From the NCBI GenBank assembly GCA_963693365.1, contig CAVNZM010000003.1, forward strand, positions 12,400,001 to 12,464,000: DNA of 64,000 bases, in the 5' to 3' direction. The position numbers were made by a program, and so were the translations under genes. The notes under the pieces were generated by a model that had not been told where the DNA came from, ran no database searches, and was given only the letters and a program-made list of their open reading frames with translations. Below are positions 44,567 to 56,448 of the stretch, piece after piece; position 1 is the stretch's first letter, and each line of letters starts with the position of its first letter. This DNA is from Amoebidium appalachense (Eukaryota > Ichthyosporea).

Positions 44567-45673
44567 ACACACTCACTCAAAATCACACTCAGCCACACTC
44601 AAACGCACGTGTGCGCGCACACGCACACACGCAAGCACACGAACACACACACTCCGACAGAAGCATATAGTTCTTTTACCCGTCCCCATGCACCCAAGCC
44701 CTCTCCCACCAAGACACGCAGAGATAGAGCATTGAAACTCTCTGCTCCACGAACGTACACGCATCCACCTGCATACACACACACACGCACACACATGCAC
44801 ACACACACACACGCACACACATGCGCACACACACACGCGCACACACACACACCCAACTACTTGTTGTTCCTCTCCTCTCCCATGCACCGCCTCTTTCCTC
44901 TTCTTCACCCCGCCCCCTCCCCCCCCCGGCTCCCTTCCACACACCCCTCACCCACCCACAGACACATATAACTCCTGTTCACTCCCCGCTTCTTCGCCTG
45001 GACACCATTTTGTTTGATTTTTTTCCTACAAGATGTTTTTCAGCCGTTTATGTGTACTTCTTACGCTGTAACACATTCTGACACACACTAAACACACACA
45101 CACACACACACGCACACACACACACACACACACTCACCTCCTACCTCCCTCCTTCCCCAGCCCCCCCACACGCACACACCCCTCCCCTTTTCCCCCCTCC
45201 CCACCCACACACACACACCTCCCTCTCCCCGCTCCCCTCCCCCCCCCCCCCCCCACACACACCTTCCCCCCCCCCCCTTCCCCCCCCCCCCCCCCCCTCA
45301 CGCACACATACCTCCCGCCCTCCTCCCCCCGCCCCCTGCCCCCCGCTCCCCGCCTCCCCACACACACACACATACACACACCTCCCTCTCCCCCCCTCCC
45401 CCCCCTCCCCCCTCCCCCTCCCCCTCCCCTTCCCGCCCCCACCCCACCCACCCCACTCCCCTCCCCCTCCCCCCCCCCCCCCCCCCCCCCCCCCATCCCC
45501 TCCCGTCCTCGCCTTTTTTTCCCTTTTTCCAGTTCAAGTGGCACCCCTTCAGGGCTAGCACCTGCTAGTGCTACTGCGTCCGTGACGAGTGAGGCCAGTG
45601 ATAGGTCCGCGTCGTCTGTGCCTGGGTCTAACCCGGAAACACCCGTGCCTGAGCTCCTGACACATGGAATACA

Positions 45674-45754
<81 letters not shown>

Positions 45755-46184
45755 GGGGGGGGGGGGAGGGGGAGGGGGAGGGAGGGAGGGGGAGGGAGGG
45801 GGGAGGGGAGAGGGGCAAGGGAAGGGGGGGGGGAGGGGGGATAGGTGGGAAAGGGGGGAGAGTGGGGGGGCTGGGCGAGGTGGGGGAGAGGGGGGGGGGG
45901 GGGGGGGGGGATATTTTTATGTATGTGTTCCTGATTGTGTGTGGGTGTGTGGGTAGTTGCATGCACACCCGCGTCTCCTTGTGTGCGATGGCGTGTGTGT
46001 GTGGGTGGGTGGGTGGGTAGGTGTGTGTGTGGGGGGGGGGGGGGAGGGGGATGTGTGTGTGTGTGGTTATAGGTAGGTGTGTGTGCATGTTAGTGTGTGT
46101 GTATGCTTAGGTGTGATTGTGTGTGCATGGGTGGGTATGCATAGTGTTTCTGGTAGTAGGTAATGGGTGAAGCGGGGGGAGAGG

Positions 46185-46216
<32 letters not shown>

Positions 46217-46780
46217 GCTGGGCGTTGGGAGGCAGGTGGATGGGAGTGAGTAGGGTTTTCGAGGATGGAAGGTTGAGTGGGTGTGTGGGTCAGCGATGTA
46301 TTGAGTGAGTGTAAGTGTTGATGTTGATAGGAGGGGGAGAGTGGGGGGGGAGGAAGGGGAGGTGGGGGGATTGGGGTTGGGTGGATGGAAGACCGAAAGG
46401 GAGGAGAGGGAGGGAGGGGGTGGAGGGGGGGGGGGGGGGGGTAGATGGGGGACAGATGGGCTGGGCTGGGTGGTTAAGAGAAGATAGCGTGTGAGGGTAT
46501 GTGTTCTTTGATGCATGCTGTGCTGTGTCTGTTTACGTGTGATTACGTTTGTCATAGTGTTCGTGTGCTCACTTTATGTAAATAGACGCTCATGTGTCAG
46601 TCGTTTGCGATCGTGCACTCGCAGGCACGTACAATCTTCCGTGTGCTTACGCATACACCAGCACGTGAGTGTGCATGCACTCAACATGCGTACACACGCA
46701 CGCACACTCACACACACACATGGGCGCACGCGGACATGCGCCCACACACACGAACAGGGCAGACGCGCGTGTGCACACAC

Positions 46781-46818
<38 letters not shown>

Positions 46819-47067
46819 ACGTGCACACACACACCAACACACTCTGGACACCTTGCGCGTGCACTTGAATACGTACATACAAAACATAGACGAGCACACC
46901 CACACACCAACACACGTGGTGTTTTTTTTTTTTTTTTCGTGCTGTGTAAATATTCCACACTATCCCTCCCTTCAAGCACATGCTACGTTAAGTCCCGGGG
47001 GGCGCGTGTGTGTGTGTGTGGGTGGGGGGGGGGGGGGGGGGGGGGGGGGGGAGGGAGAGAGAGAGAG

Positions 47068-47106
<39 letters not shown>

Positions 47107-47210
47107 GTGTGGAGGAGAAGGGTTGCTACATTGTTCCGCGACAACCCCCCTCCACCGCCACCCCCCCGCCCCTCCGTCCGTCAAAAAAAAAGACGTTCCG
47201 AGGGGAAAGT

Positions 47211-47249
<39 letters not shown>

Positions 47250-47794
47250 CTTAAGCTTTTTCGGTCCTTTTCCTTGGGCACTGACTGACACTGTGAATGA
47301 AATTTTGGGGGTTTTTCACACAGGGATCAGCCTTGGGCCGGGCATTGGGGAGGATGGGGAGGGGGACCAGCCGGTGAACAGACAGGAATTTGTCGAGTTG
47401 GTGTCGGATGCAAAGCACAAGTTTAGATCGGGGGACACAGAACTGGTCCCGGAAGATTTGGAGGTGAGTAATTTTTAACGTTTAAACACTTTATACACTT
47501 CAAACACTATGGTTTTATGTCTTATTCTTATTTTTCATTAGTATGTATGGGTGTCGAATGGATGTGTGCTTTACTTCAGTGTTGCTTGGTGTCGGATGCC
47601 TTGGAGTAATGTTTTATGTTGGTTAAGTCATAGCCAGGAAAGAGTTAAGGGGCGAGTTACATTGAAAGGTGTTTGGTGTAAGATATACATTTCTGTTCTA
47701 TTTGGGGGAGCTTAGGTGCGGGATGCAAGCAACAGGCTCAGACAAGACATTGTGATGATGCCGATGGACAATTTTTTCTTTTCCTTTCCTTGTG

Positions 47795-47826
<32 letters not shown>

Positions 47827-48448
47827 CGTGTGTGTTAATGGCTTGTGTCGATGATTGGGTTCTTGGTCTCACCATTTATTATGGGGAGGGTGAGGAGCGA
47901 ACCTGCGCCCAGGGGGGGGGGTTGTGGGTGTCTAGCCGAACTATTAGCGCCGGTTGGGACCTCTCAGAGGCTGGTCCAAATTTGGGGGGGGGTGCCGTAT
48001 AAGTACTGGACCTCCGAACTGAAATTTCCGTTTTTCTGGGGGGGGGGGGGGGGGGGGGTGTTAGACGCTGGAGCAGCTGGGCAAGGGGGTCAGTGGTGTG
48101 GTGGAGAAGGTTGTGCACCGGCCCACCCAGATGGTAATGGCACGCAAATTGGTCCACATAGAGCTGAAGCCTAGCGTCAGGAAGTATAGATCCCCCTCCC
48201 CCCCGAGCCCCCGACCCCCCCCTCTCCCCGAGCCCACCCTCCCGAGTTTCTTAGGATTCTTTCACCCTCCTCCCCCCACCACCCTAAACCTGCCCAAGCC
48301 CCGCTCCCTAACGTAGCCCACCCTCCTCTCCTTTGCAAACGCCCCCCTTCCCCCCCCTTCCCACACACATCCTACGCGCACGCATACACCATGCACGAGG
48401 GCACCGTAGCACACACAGAAAAAGAGCCGAAGGACGGGAAGAGGGGGT

Positions 48449-48479
<31 letters not shown>

Positions 48480-48805
48480 CTAAAATTTTTGGAAGGTAGA
48501 GTTTGCCCTGTTTACTGTTTGGGAAGAGGGGGATGGGGGGGGGGGGGGGGGGGAGGGGGGAGGCTGTGGGCTGTGTTTACGTGTGTGCACGTGTGTGTGT
48601 GCTGTTTTTTCTTTTTGTTTGTTTGTTCGCTTGTTTTTGGGGGAAGAGGGGGGGGGGGCGGGGACGGAGGGAGAGGCCGGGGGGGGGAGGGGGAGGGGGG
48701 GGGGAATGGAAAGAATGTAAGGCCCTAGTCACTGACACTAACCGCACCCGTTTTTTTTTGTTTTTTTTTCTCCCCTTTTCTCTTTTTTTCCCTCTTTTCC
48801 TCCTT

Positions 48806-48848
<43 letters not shown>

Positions 48849-49162
48849 TTTTTTTCCCCTCCTTCCTCCCCTTACTCCCACAGACAAATATCCACCGAGC
48901 TGAAAGTCCTCTACGAAGCCAAATCCCCCTACGTTGTGGGGTTCTATGGTTCCCATTTTGCAGACAGCGATCTTTCCATCTTCATGGAGTATATGGATGC
49001 TGGGTCACTGGAGACACTATACAAGAGGATGGGCACTATACCGGAGAAGATATTAAGGCCTATTACTAAGAGCATCGTGATGGTAAGAGAATGTGTGAAT
49101 TGGTGGGTGGGTGGAGGGGGAAGGGTGTGTGTGAGCGTGGGTGTGGGTGTGGGTGTGGGGGT

Positions 49163-49227
<65 letters not shown>

Positions 49228-49350
49228 CTGTTTGTGTTAGTGTGTGTGTGGGATGCTGGGTCACTTGAGACACTATACAAGAGGATGGGCACTATATCGG
49301 AGAAGATATTAAGGCCTATTACTAAGAGCATCGTGATGGTGGGTGTGGGT

Positions 49351-49406
<56 letters not shown>

Positions 49407-49634
49407 GGGGGTGTTTTTTGGAAGGGGGAGGGGGGAGGGGGGGGAGGGGGGATATGTGTATGAGTTCTTTGGAGGGGGCCGGGAGAAGGGGGGGGGGGGG
49501 GGGGGGGGGAGGGGGGGGGGAATGGTGTGTGTGTGTGTGGGGGGGGGGGGGGGGAGGGGATCGGTGGGTGATTGGATGGGTAGGTGGGTGGTGGTGTGTG
49601 CGTGTGCATGTGTGGAGGGTCCGTGTACGTGTAC

Positions 49635-49698
<64 letters not shown>

Positions 49699-51159
49699 GC
49701 ACCTGCGCAAGTGCAACGACCACCTCTGCACTTCGGCATAACCAAGCACACGCCACACAAGTACATGCCACATTACAGACACCTAATGATGTGTCCGCAC
49801 ACGTACGAACACGTACACGCACATACACATGTGTACACGCACATACACACGCTTGTCCACAGACGCATGTACCCACTCAAGCTATACACGTAAAGCAGAA
49901 GACACACATGCACACAGACGCACACACCCACTCACACCGGTGACACAAGCCTATGCCCATAGATTCGCATACAAGCACAATCCCTTGTAGACACACACGC
50001 GTGTGCGTGCACACACACACAACACACACGCGCGTGCGCACACACAAACACACACAAACACACACACACACGGGCACACGTATGTACACACACACTCATT
50101 CACATACACACCGCACCCACGCGCACACACGTACACACCAATGAACATACGCCCACAAAGGCACACACACACACACACACTTTTCATGCACACACACGCA
50201 CACACACGCCCAACACACACAAAGAAGCACAACAGAACACGCACACACACGTACACACTCAGGTACACGCACACATATCCACCTACGCCCACACACATCC
50301 ACCTACACACACACATACCCACCTACACAAACACACACCTCTGCGCACACACACACACACGTACACACACGTAAACACACACGTACCCACCTACACGTAC
50401 AGGGTCTCCACGAGCTCCGAGAGAACCACTGCATCGTCCACCGCGACATCAAACCGAGCAACATACTCATGAACACACGTGGGGAGGTGAAACTGTGCGA
50501 TTTTGGCGTCAGCGGACAACTCGTAAATTCAATCGCACAGACTTTCACGGGAACGCGATCGTACATGGCTCCGGAGAGGTTGCTTGGGGCGCAGTATGCG
50601 ATTCAGTCGGATGTTTGGTAGGTGTTTTTTTTTTTTGTGTGTGTGTGGGGGGGGGGGGGGGGGGGAGGGGGGGGGGGGAATGGAGGAAGGATCAACAAAA
50701 AACGAGGCTGGGGGGAGGAGGGGGAGAAGGAGGGAGGGAGAGGAAGAGAGATGGGGGGGGGGGGGGGGGGGGAGGGGAGGGGGAGATGGGGAGGGGAAGG
50801 AAAGAGGAGAGAGGAGAGAGGAGGGAAGGAAAGAGGAGAGGAAGTATTGGGGGGGGGGGGGGGGGGATAGATGGGAACTAAAAATGTGTTGATAGTAGTT
50901 CCGTGGATTGGCCTGCCACCTTTGTATGGATTGGCCATCATTTAACGTATGCTTTTGTATGCCCTTCTGTCATGTCTAACGACACCAACCCCACCCACAT
51001 CCACACCCACGCACACACATCTATACACATGCAAGCACACACACACACGCACGCACACACACACACACGCTCAGGCACACACACAGTCCCCTCCCCCTCC
51101 CGCCACCCCCTCCCCCCCCCCCCCCACACACACACACACACACACACCCTCTCTTTTCC

Positions 51160-51209
<50 letters not shown>

Positions 51210-51244
51210 ACATACACACCGTCCCCTTCTCCTCCTCTCCCCCC

Positions 51245-51275
<31 letters not shown>

Positions 51276-51507
51276 GCACACACGTACAGGTCTCTGGGTC
51301 TCTCTGTGTTTGAAATGGCCGTAGGGAGGTTCCCCATCCCCCCCGAAGGCAGCAAGAGGGCGGGCCTAGCCATTTTTGAGCTGATGGAATACATTGTGAA
51401 CGGTCCGGCGCCAAAACTTCCAAACACTTTTTCTTCTGACTTCCAGGATTTCATCGCCATGTGTCTGATCAAGGACGCTGCAAAGGTGTGTGTTTGTGTG
51501 GGTGGGT

Positions 51508-51538
<31 letters not shown>

Positions 51539-51672
51539 GGGGATGTGGGTGGGGGGGTAGTGATGGGTGGGTGTGTGACGTGGGGCGGGGGCGGGGGGGG
51601 GGGGGGGCGGAGGGGGGAGGGACGGGACTAGGATAGTGGGAATCAGGAGTGCCTGTAGGTGCTGGGGCTGGT

Positions 51673-51706
<34 letters not shown>

Positions 51707-51866
51707 TCATTTAGATGTTTGAGGTGTGGTTTGAACAGAAACACACAACGGTACACATGCACACACACGGGTACACACAAACTTACCTCCCCCCGTCCCC
51801 CCCCCCCCCCCCACCACCACCACCCACACACCCACACGCTTACACAGAACCCCACCTCCCCCCGCG

Positions 51867-51908
<42 letters not shown>

Positions 51909-51981
51909 ACACACACACACATACACACAGCTACCTACCCCCCTCCCCGCGCCCCCCAACCACACACACACACAATGACCT

Positions 51982-52027
<46 letters not shown>

Positions 52028-52770
52028 TTCCCCGCCCGTAACATAACTCGGACTATCGGTTTGGCTTTTTTCAAGCCCAAAGCAATGGGTGATACCATAT
52101 TTCCGGCTGACATCCGGGGGCATAGCTTTCCGTTCGAAGACGTTAAAGTTCCGCCCTAGTAAGCGTGTTACTACCCTGCGGCGTGGGTCAAATCTTATAT
52201 TTTCCCCTTTGATTTCGAATTCTGCGGCCTTCGGTACTTAAGTCTTTTCAGCTGGTGTAGTATGTTAGCCAGGGAAGTATCGACGTAGGTAGCCATGAGG
52301 GAGCTTCCCAGAAGCCCCGTCTCCTGAGTTCCTATCTATATTTTTCTTGCTTCTGCTTACTGCTGCAACTTTAACCCCCGGCCTTTCCCACTGCCCTTGC
52401 CTGCATAAGCAACCCTGCTCGTCTCTGATCAAGACGGGTGACCTACCCATGTTCAAGTGAAACAGTCTCTGAGTTGGGTTTCGTTAACGAGGTGAATAGG
52501 TCGAAACTCGGGTACTGTGGATGACGTGGGCCCCCCCTGAGGATGGGCTCTGCTTATTATGCATACTCTTTATGTATGGCTTGCATTCAGCATCATGTTA
52601 TCCGTTTGTTCTTGTGTACTTCGTACTTTATGACGCATTCAAACCCCCCGTCGCCCCTTCCCCCCCACCCCCCCCCCAACACACGCACAAAAAAAATTAC
52701 CTGACACCCATCTCCCCCCCCCCCTCTCCCGCACCACACACACACACATACATAAACACATGCACACGCA

Positions 52771-52805
<35 letters not shown>

Positions 52806-53344
52806 ACACACCTACACACACACACACTTGCACACCTACACACACACACACACACACACTTACACACCTACACACACACACACTTGCACACCTACACACA
52901 CACACACACACACTTACACACCTACACACACACACACTTACACACCTACACACACACACACACACACACTTACACACCTACACACACACACACACACACA
53001 CACTACACACACACACACACACACACTTACACACCTACACACACACACACTTACACACCTACACACACACACACACACACTTACACACCTACACACACAC
53101 ACACTTACACACCTACACACACACACACACACACTTACACACCTACACACACACACACACACACTTACACACCTACACACACACACACGTACACACACGT
53201 ACACACACACAGCGGCCCAGCCCAGCGCAACTCCTCGACCACCCATGGCTTGCCGACTGCACCGCCACAAACTCAGACATAGTCGAATGGGTTAACGAGG
53301 CACTCAAGCACCCCGTACCCCATGACGACGACGACGGATTCTAG
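43602..53344 (+). CDS. MEK1/2-type dual-specificity MAP kinase kinase, complete, 8 exons
   Basis: Exons: 43602-43678, 45533-45675, 47324-47463, 48065-48183, 48884-49082, 50403-50617, 51290-51485, 53213-53344 (stop TAG). All introns are GT-AG and every phase matches, giving 406 residues. The N terminus carries a MAPK docking-like motif ([12 protein letters not shown], residues 11-22), then a Ser/Pro-rich linker. Kinase landmarks: Gly loop [11 protein letters not shown] (125-135), ATP-binding Lys148 in MARK, alphaC Glu165, HRDIKPSN (Asp241), DFG (259-261), activation-loop Ser269 and Thr273 before GTRSYMAPE, and [17 protein letters not shown] is characteristic of MEK1/2 rather than MKK3/4/6/7. 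A short Pro-containing insert ([10 protein letters not shown]) occupies the usual position between kinase subdomains. It presumably phosphorylates an ERK-type MAPK in the cytoplasm. The C terminus ends DDDDGF. The start was chosen because the exon 1 ATG frame leads straight into the docking motif in the right phase. Confidence 0.95.
45676..45905. repeat. (GT)n starting at the 5' splice site, then G-rich tracts
   Basis: MEK intron 2 begins directly with a (GT)n array (45676-45751) whose first GT is the donor, followed by G runs. Confidence 0.9.
49100..50400. repeat. MEK intron 5: GT/G-rich 5' half, CA-rich 3' half
   Basis: (GT)n and G runs dominate 49130-49700; (CA)n with CG and TA interruptions dominates 49780-50400, up to the CGTACAG acceptor. 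The two halves are complementary in composition. Confidence 0.85.
49251..49338 (+). pseudogene. Duplicated 3' part of MEK exon 5 inside intron 5
   Basis: These 88 bases repeat 48995-49082 with two substitutions, 256 bp downstream. They include the exon end (GTGATG) and are followed by GTGGGT. One change is silent (Leu) and one turns the Pro of GTIPEK into Ser. The copy is preceded by (GT)n rather than a good acceptor, although GTTAG ten bases upstream could act weakly. It is most likely a non-functional exon fragment. Confidence 0.9.
50636..51289. repeat. MEK intron 6: G-rich 5' half, C/CA-rich 3' half
   Basis: T-GT-G tracts occupy 50624-50866. Then (CA)n and three C(n)-(CA)n blocks (51111-51145, 51161-51213, 51240-51275) lead to the acceptor. 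Confidence 0.85.
51486..51706. repeat. GT/G-rich 5' part of MEK intron 7
   Basis: Starting at the donor, (GT)n gives way to G runs (51521-51542, 51671-51705). The C/CA-rich remainder of this intron lies at 51750-53212. Confidence 0.85.
52240..52650 (-). mobile_element. SINE-like subfamily A copy, near full length, reverse orientation
   Basis: The reverse complement starts at a G-rich tract with TTTGAATGCGTCATAAAGTA and continues through ATGCATAATAAGCAGAGCCC, TACCCGAGTTTCGACC, CGAAACCCAACTCAGAGAC, GACGAGCAGGGTTGCTTATG and GTTGCAGCAGTAAGCAGAAG, ending near CTAACATACTACACCAGCTG. It lies in MEK intron 7, antisense to the gene, so that its G run is a C run on the sense strand. Confidence 0.85.
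52745..53212. repeat. Higher-order CA repeat with TTACACACCTACA unit
   Basis: CACTTACACACCTACACACA-type units alternate with variable (CA)n about 13 times, ending in the CACACACAG acceptor of the last MEK exon. Confidence 0.9.
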
Positions 53345-53917
53345 AACAAATCCGGGATATTTGAAACCGGAAACCGGAAACGAGATGTCCAAAGAACAGG
53401 GACTTTTTCCGTGTTTGGCCCCTTAAATGGAATTCTGGAAACTGAATGTGAAGGGGATGTGAAAAGAGAGGGGCCCTTGGTTTTCTCTTTGTTAGTGGTT
53501 TCGCAAACGGAGACAGAAAAGCTTGGTTTTGAGGTTGCAATACGTGTGCGCAGATGTGTGTGTGCGTGTGTGTGTGCGTACATGTGTGTGTGTGTTGGGG
53601 GGGGGGGGGGGGGGGGAATAATAATTCTGTTAAGTTAAGAAGTGCTGTCGTATTGGCTCTAAACCGCTAAGGTATGTGTTAAAATCATGCACACGAGTAA
53701 GGTATACAACACTATATGTCCTTATGCGCATAACTTGATTAGAAGGCATGGGGGAAGGGACAATAACGTAATCGCCCTTCATTTGCTATTCCCCTTTGGT
53801 TAGTAAAGTAGAGAAAGCAAAAAAGAGGTTGTGTTTCTTAGTTATAATTTGCCGACACAAAATGTGCCACGTTTCGTTTCATCGCACCCCGATCAAGATT
53901 TGCTTATGTTATCGTGG

Positions 53918-53948
<31 letters not shown>

Positions 53949-54390
53949 CTCTTATACACATGTAATGTTCTGTGGTTCTGCTTACACATGACAGCAGGTT
54001 TTTTTCGATACAAACGTAATATTACTGTATAGCTTAGATGAGCTACCTTCGAGATGTTTTTTTTTGTTTTTTTTGTTTTGTTTTTTTTTTTGTTTTTTTT
54101 CGCGCTTTTTCTGTGGTGTGGCTTTGTTCTCGGAAATACGACCCTGAAAAAACGGGGTTTGGTATGGCAAAATAAAAAGGTGTGAGCGACCGACCGAAAG
54201 CTGTAATTTATGTGCACGTGGGCCCAAGGTTACACTGAGTACGTGTAGAAACCCTCCAACGCGAGTTAGACTGCTTTGCATGCGCTTTGCAGCCAAATTA
54301 TGATTATTCTGTCACGTTTATGTGGGTGATCACACATTACAAGCTTGGCATTCGCACACACCACGCACGCACGCGCACACAGGCATGCAA

Positions 54391-54430
<40 letters not shown>

Positions 54431-54710
54431 GGCGCGCGCACGCATGCGCCTGTGTGTGTACCAGTGTGTGTGTGTTTGTGTGTGCGCGCGTGCACACACG
54501 CGCACGTGCCTGTGTGTATACGTGTGTGTGTTTGTGTGTGTGTTTGCGTGTGCACGCACTACATGTACTACACGTGTGTGCGTTGTGCGTGTTACACGGT
54601 GTGTAACACTCCGTGTGAGCAAGTTTGCCTGCACATGTACATGGTGCATATGTGGACGCATGTGCCCATGCCTGTGTGCATGTGCACGTGCATATTAAGC
54701 TCACATGCCC

Positions 54711-54752
<42 letters not shown>

Positions 54753-54835
54753 ATGTTCATGCGTGAGTCACTACTAATGTTAGTGTGTGTGCATGTGTGT
54801 ATTTGCATGCATGACGTCTGTGTTACGGCACCGTA
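53345..54835. other. MEK 3' region and intergenic DNA
   Basis: Complex sequence with one G run (53920-53948), a T-rich stretch (54057-54100) and (GT)n/(CA)n at 54340-54770. AATAAA at 54171-54176 is a possible but distant polyadenylation signal. No gene was recognised. Confidence 0.5.
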
Positions 54836-55149
54836 GCACCCAACCACATCAGCAAAATCAACTTGCGAGCTGAATTATTCTGCTTTTAACCAAATATTTC
54901 AGCGAAGCCAGAATCTGATTTGCTCTGCTGCTTGCAGAATCATTCAGCAAAAAGCACAAGTATTCCACCTAAAACTCTAATTATTCTGCGTGGAGCAGGT
55001 TTTAATATTCTGGGAGCAAAATAGTTCGGCTCACAGCAGAATTATTTAGCTCATAATAGAATAATTCTGCTTTTGCAGAATAGCTTCGCCTTTGCTAAAC
55101 AAATCTGCTGTTCAAGGCAGACTAATACCAAATCTTAGTTTGCAGAATA
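54836..55149. repeat. Diverged outer unit of the AGAATAATTCTG palindrome element
   Basis: It begins CACCCAACCACATCAGCAAA, a variant of the terminal sequence of the element at 55150, and then contains scattered ATTATTCTGC and AGCAGAAT motifs. It looks like an older copy into or beside which the inner element was placed. Confidence 0.65.
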
Positions 55150-55612
55150 CTGTAGGGCCCAACCACATCGGCTGAGTCAACTAGCTCCGAGCAGAATTAT
55201 TCTGCAAAAAAGCAGAATGATTCTGTATACGTAAAAAGCAGAACTATTCTGCTAAAAGCAAAATTATTCAGCAAAAGCAGAATCAATCTGCTAAAAGCAA
55301 AGAATCAATCTGCTAAAAGCAGAATCAATCCGTTAAAGCAGAATTATTCCGCTAATAGCAGAATCATTCTGCTTTTGACAGCAGAATATATAATTCTGTT
55401 TTTTGCGCAATAATTCTGCTTTTAGCAGAATAATTCTGCTAAAATGCTAAAAGCAGAGTGATTATGCTAAAATAAAAGCAGAGTGATTCTGCTTTTGCGG
55501 AATAATTCTGCTTTTTGCATAATAATTCTGCTTTTTGCAGAATAATTCGGCTTTGGCAGAATAATTCTGCTATTTGCAAGCTGACTCTGCCGATGTGGTT
55601 GGGTCCTTACTG
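55150..55612. mobile_element. TA-flanked foldback element packed with GCAGAATNATTCTGC palindromes
   Basis: TA at 55148-55149 and 55613-55614 flank a 463-bp element. The left end reads CTGTAGGGCCCAACCACATC. The right end, in reverse complement, reads CAGTAAGGACCCAACCACAT. TA sites and a CAGT-type terminus suggest a Tc1/mariner-type non-autonomous element (inference). The interior holds more than ten AGCAGAATNATTCTGC-like palindromic units and has no ORF. Confidence 0.8.
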
Positions 55613-55614
55613 TA

Positions 55615-56219
55615 TTTTCACTCAGAGCATCGCGAGGGGCCCGGGTACTGTTTACGTTGGCGCCCTTCATAGTTACGTGTAGTAATTGCCACCATGTACA
55701 TATGTCACATGTATGCTGCCTGATGAACGTAAAGGGTCCAAGCACATGGCTAATTATGGAATCAAGTTGTGCAGGTGTCGATGACGTTGTTGCGTACGTG
55801 GATAAACGTCAAGTTACAACCAGCAAAAGGATTTTTATTTTTATTTTATCCCGTTTTGTTCCCGGAGGGACCTCTTGGGCCCTCAGGGGGATCCGGAACT
55901 ACCGTCTAAATCTTCCACCCAGCACCGACAGTACTCTAGCTAGGGTGCTACGGTATTTTTAGCTAAGCTAACACACCTTTAAACAATCCTAACTATTTGC
56001 ACACACTTTGCCCAGGGTATTCACCCCAGCCACGCCGGTGGGTAACCAGCAAAAGGATATGTGGCATCATCATGTGCATCAAACCACGTGGTGAATGACG
56101 TCATGATGACGTGTGCGCATGCGCAAATCATTGGCAACGTTTGTAGGCCGGCGCCCGGGCCCTTTAAATTTGGTGGTGGTGGTGGTACGGTGGTGGTGGT
56201 TGTTGTTGTTGTTGGTGTT

Positions 56220-56253
<34 letters not shown>

Positions 56254-56413
56254 ATAAAAAGCAATTTACGTGCAACAAAAAGAGGCAACATCTAACTAGT
56301 GGTGCATGCAAATTTCCCATTCGTTTATTTATCAAATGGCCCCTCACACCTAGTCCGACCCGTTTGTGTGTCTGCTTGCATGTATTTTTCGCCCCGGACG
56401 GACGGACGGGCGC

Positions 56414-56448
<35 letters not shown>

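Noticed and set aside
52036-52159. Open segment in MEK intron 7 reading [18 protein letters not shown] and onward to a stop
   Set aside because: Not recognised, not bounded by fitting splice sites, and MEK exons 7 and 8 join in phase without it.
55260-55560. Regularly spaced palindromes considered as a CRISPR array
   Set aside because: Spacing is irregular, units are imperfect, there is no cas context and the DNA is eukaryotic.
56096-56103. TGACGTCA as a CRE/ATF regulatory site
   Set aside because: An 8-bp palindrome in intergenic DNA far from both gene starts; no supporting context.
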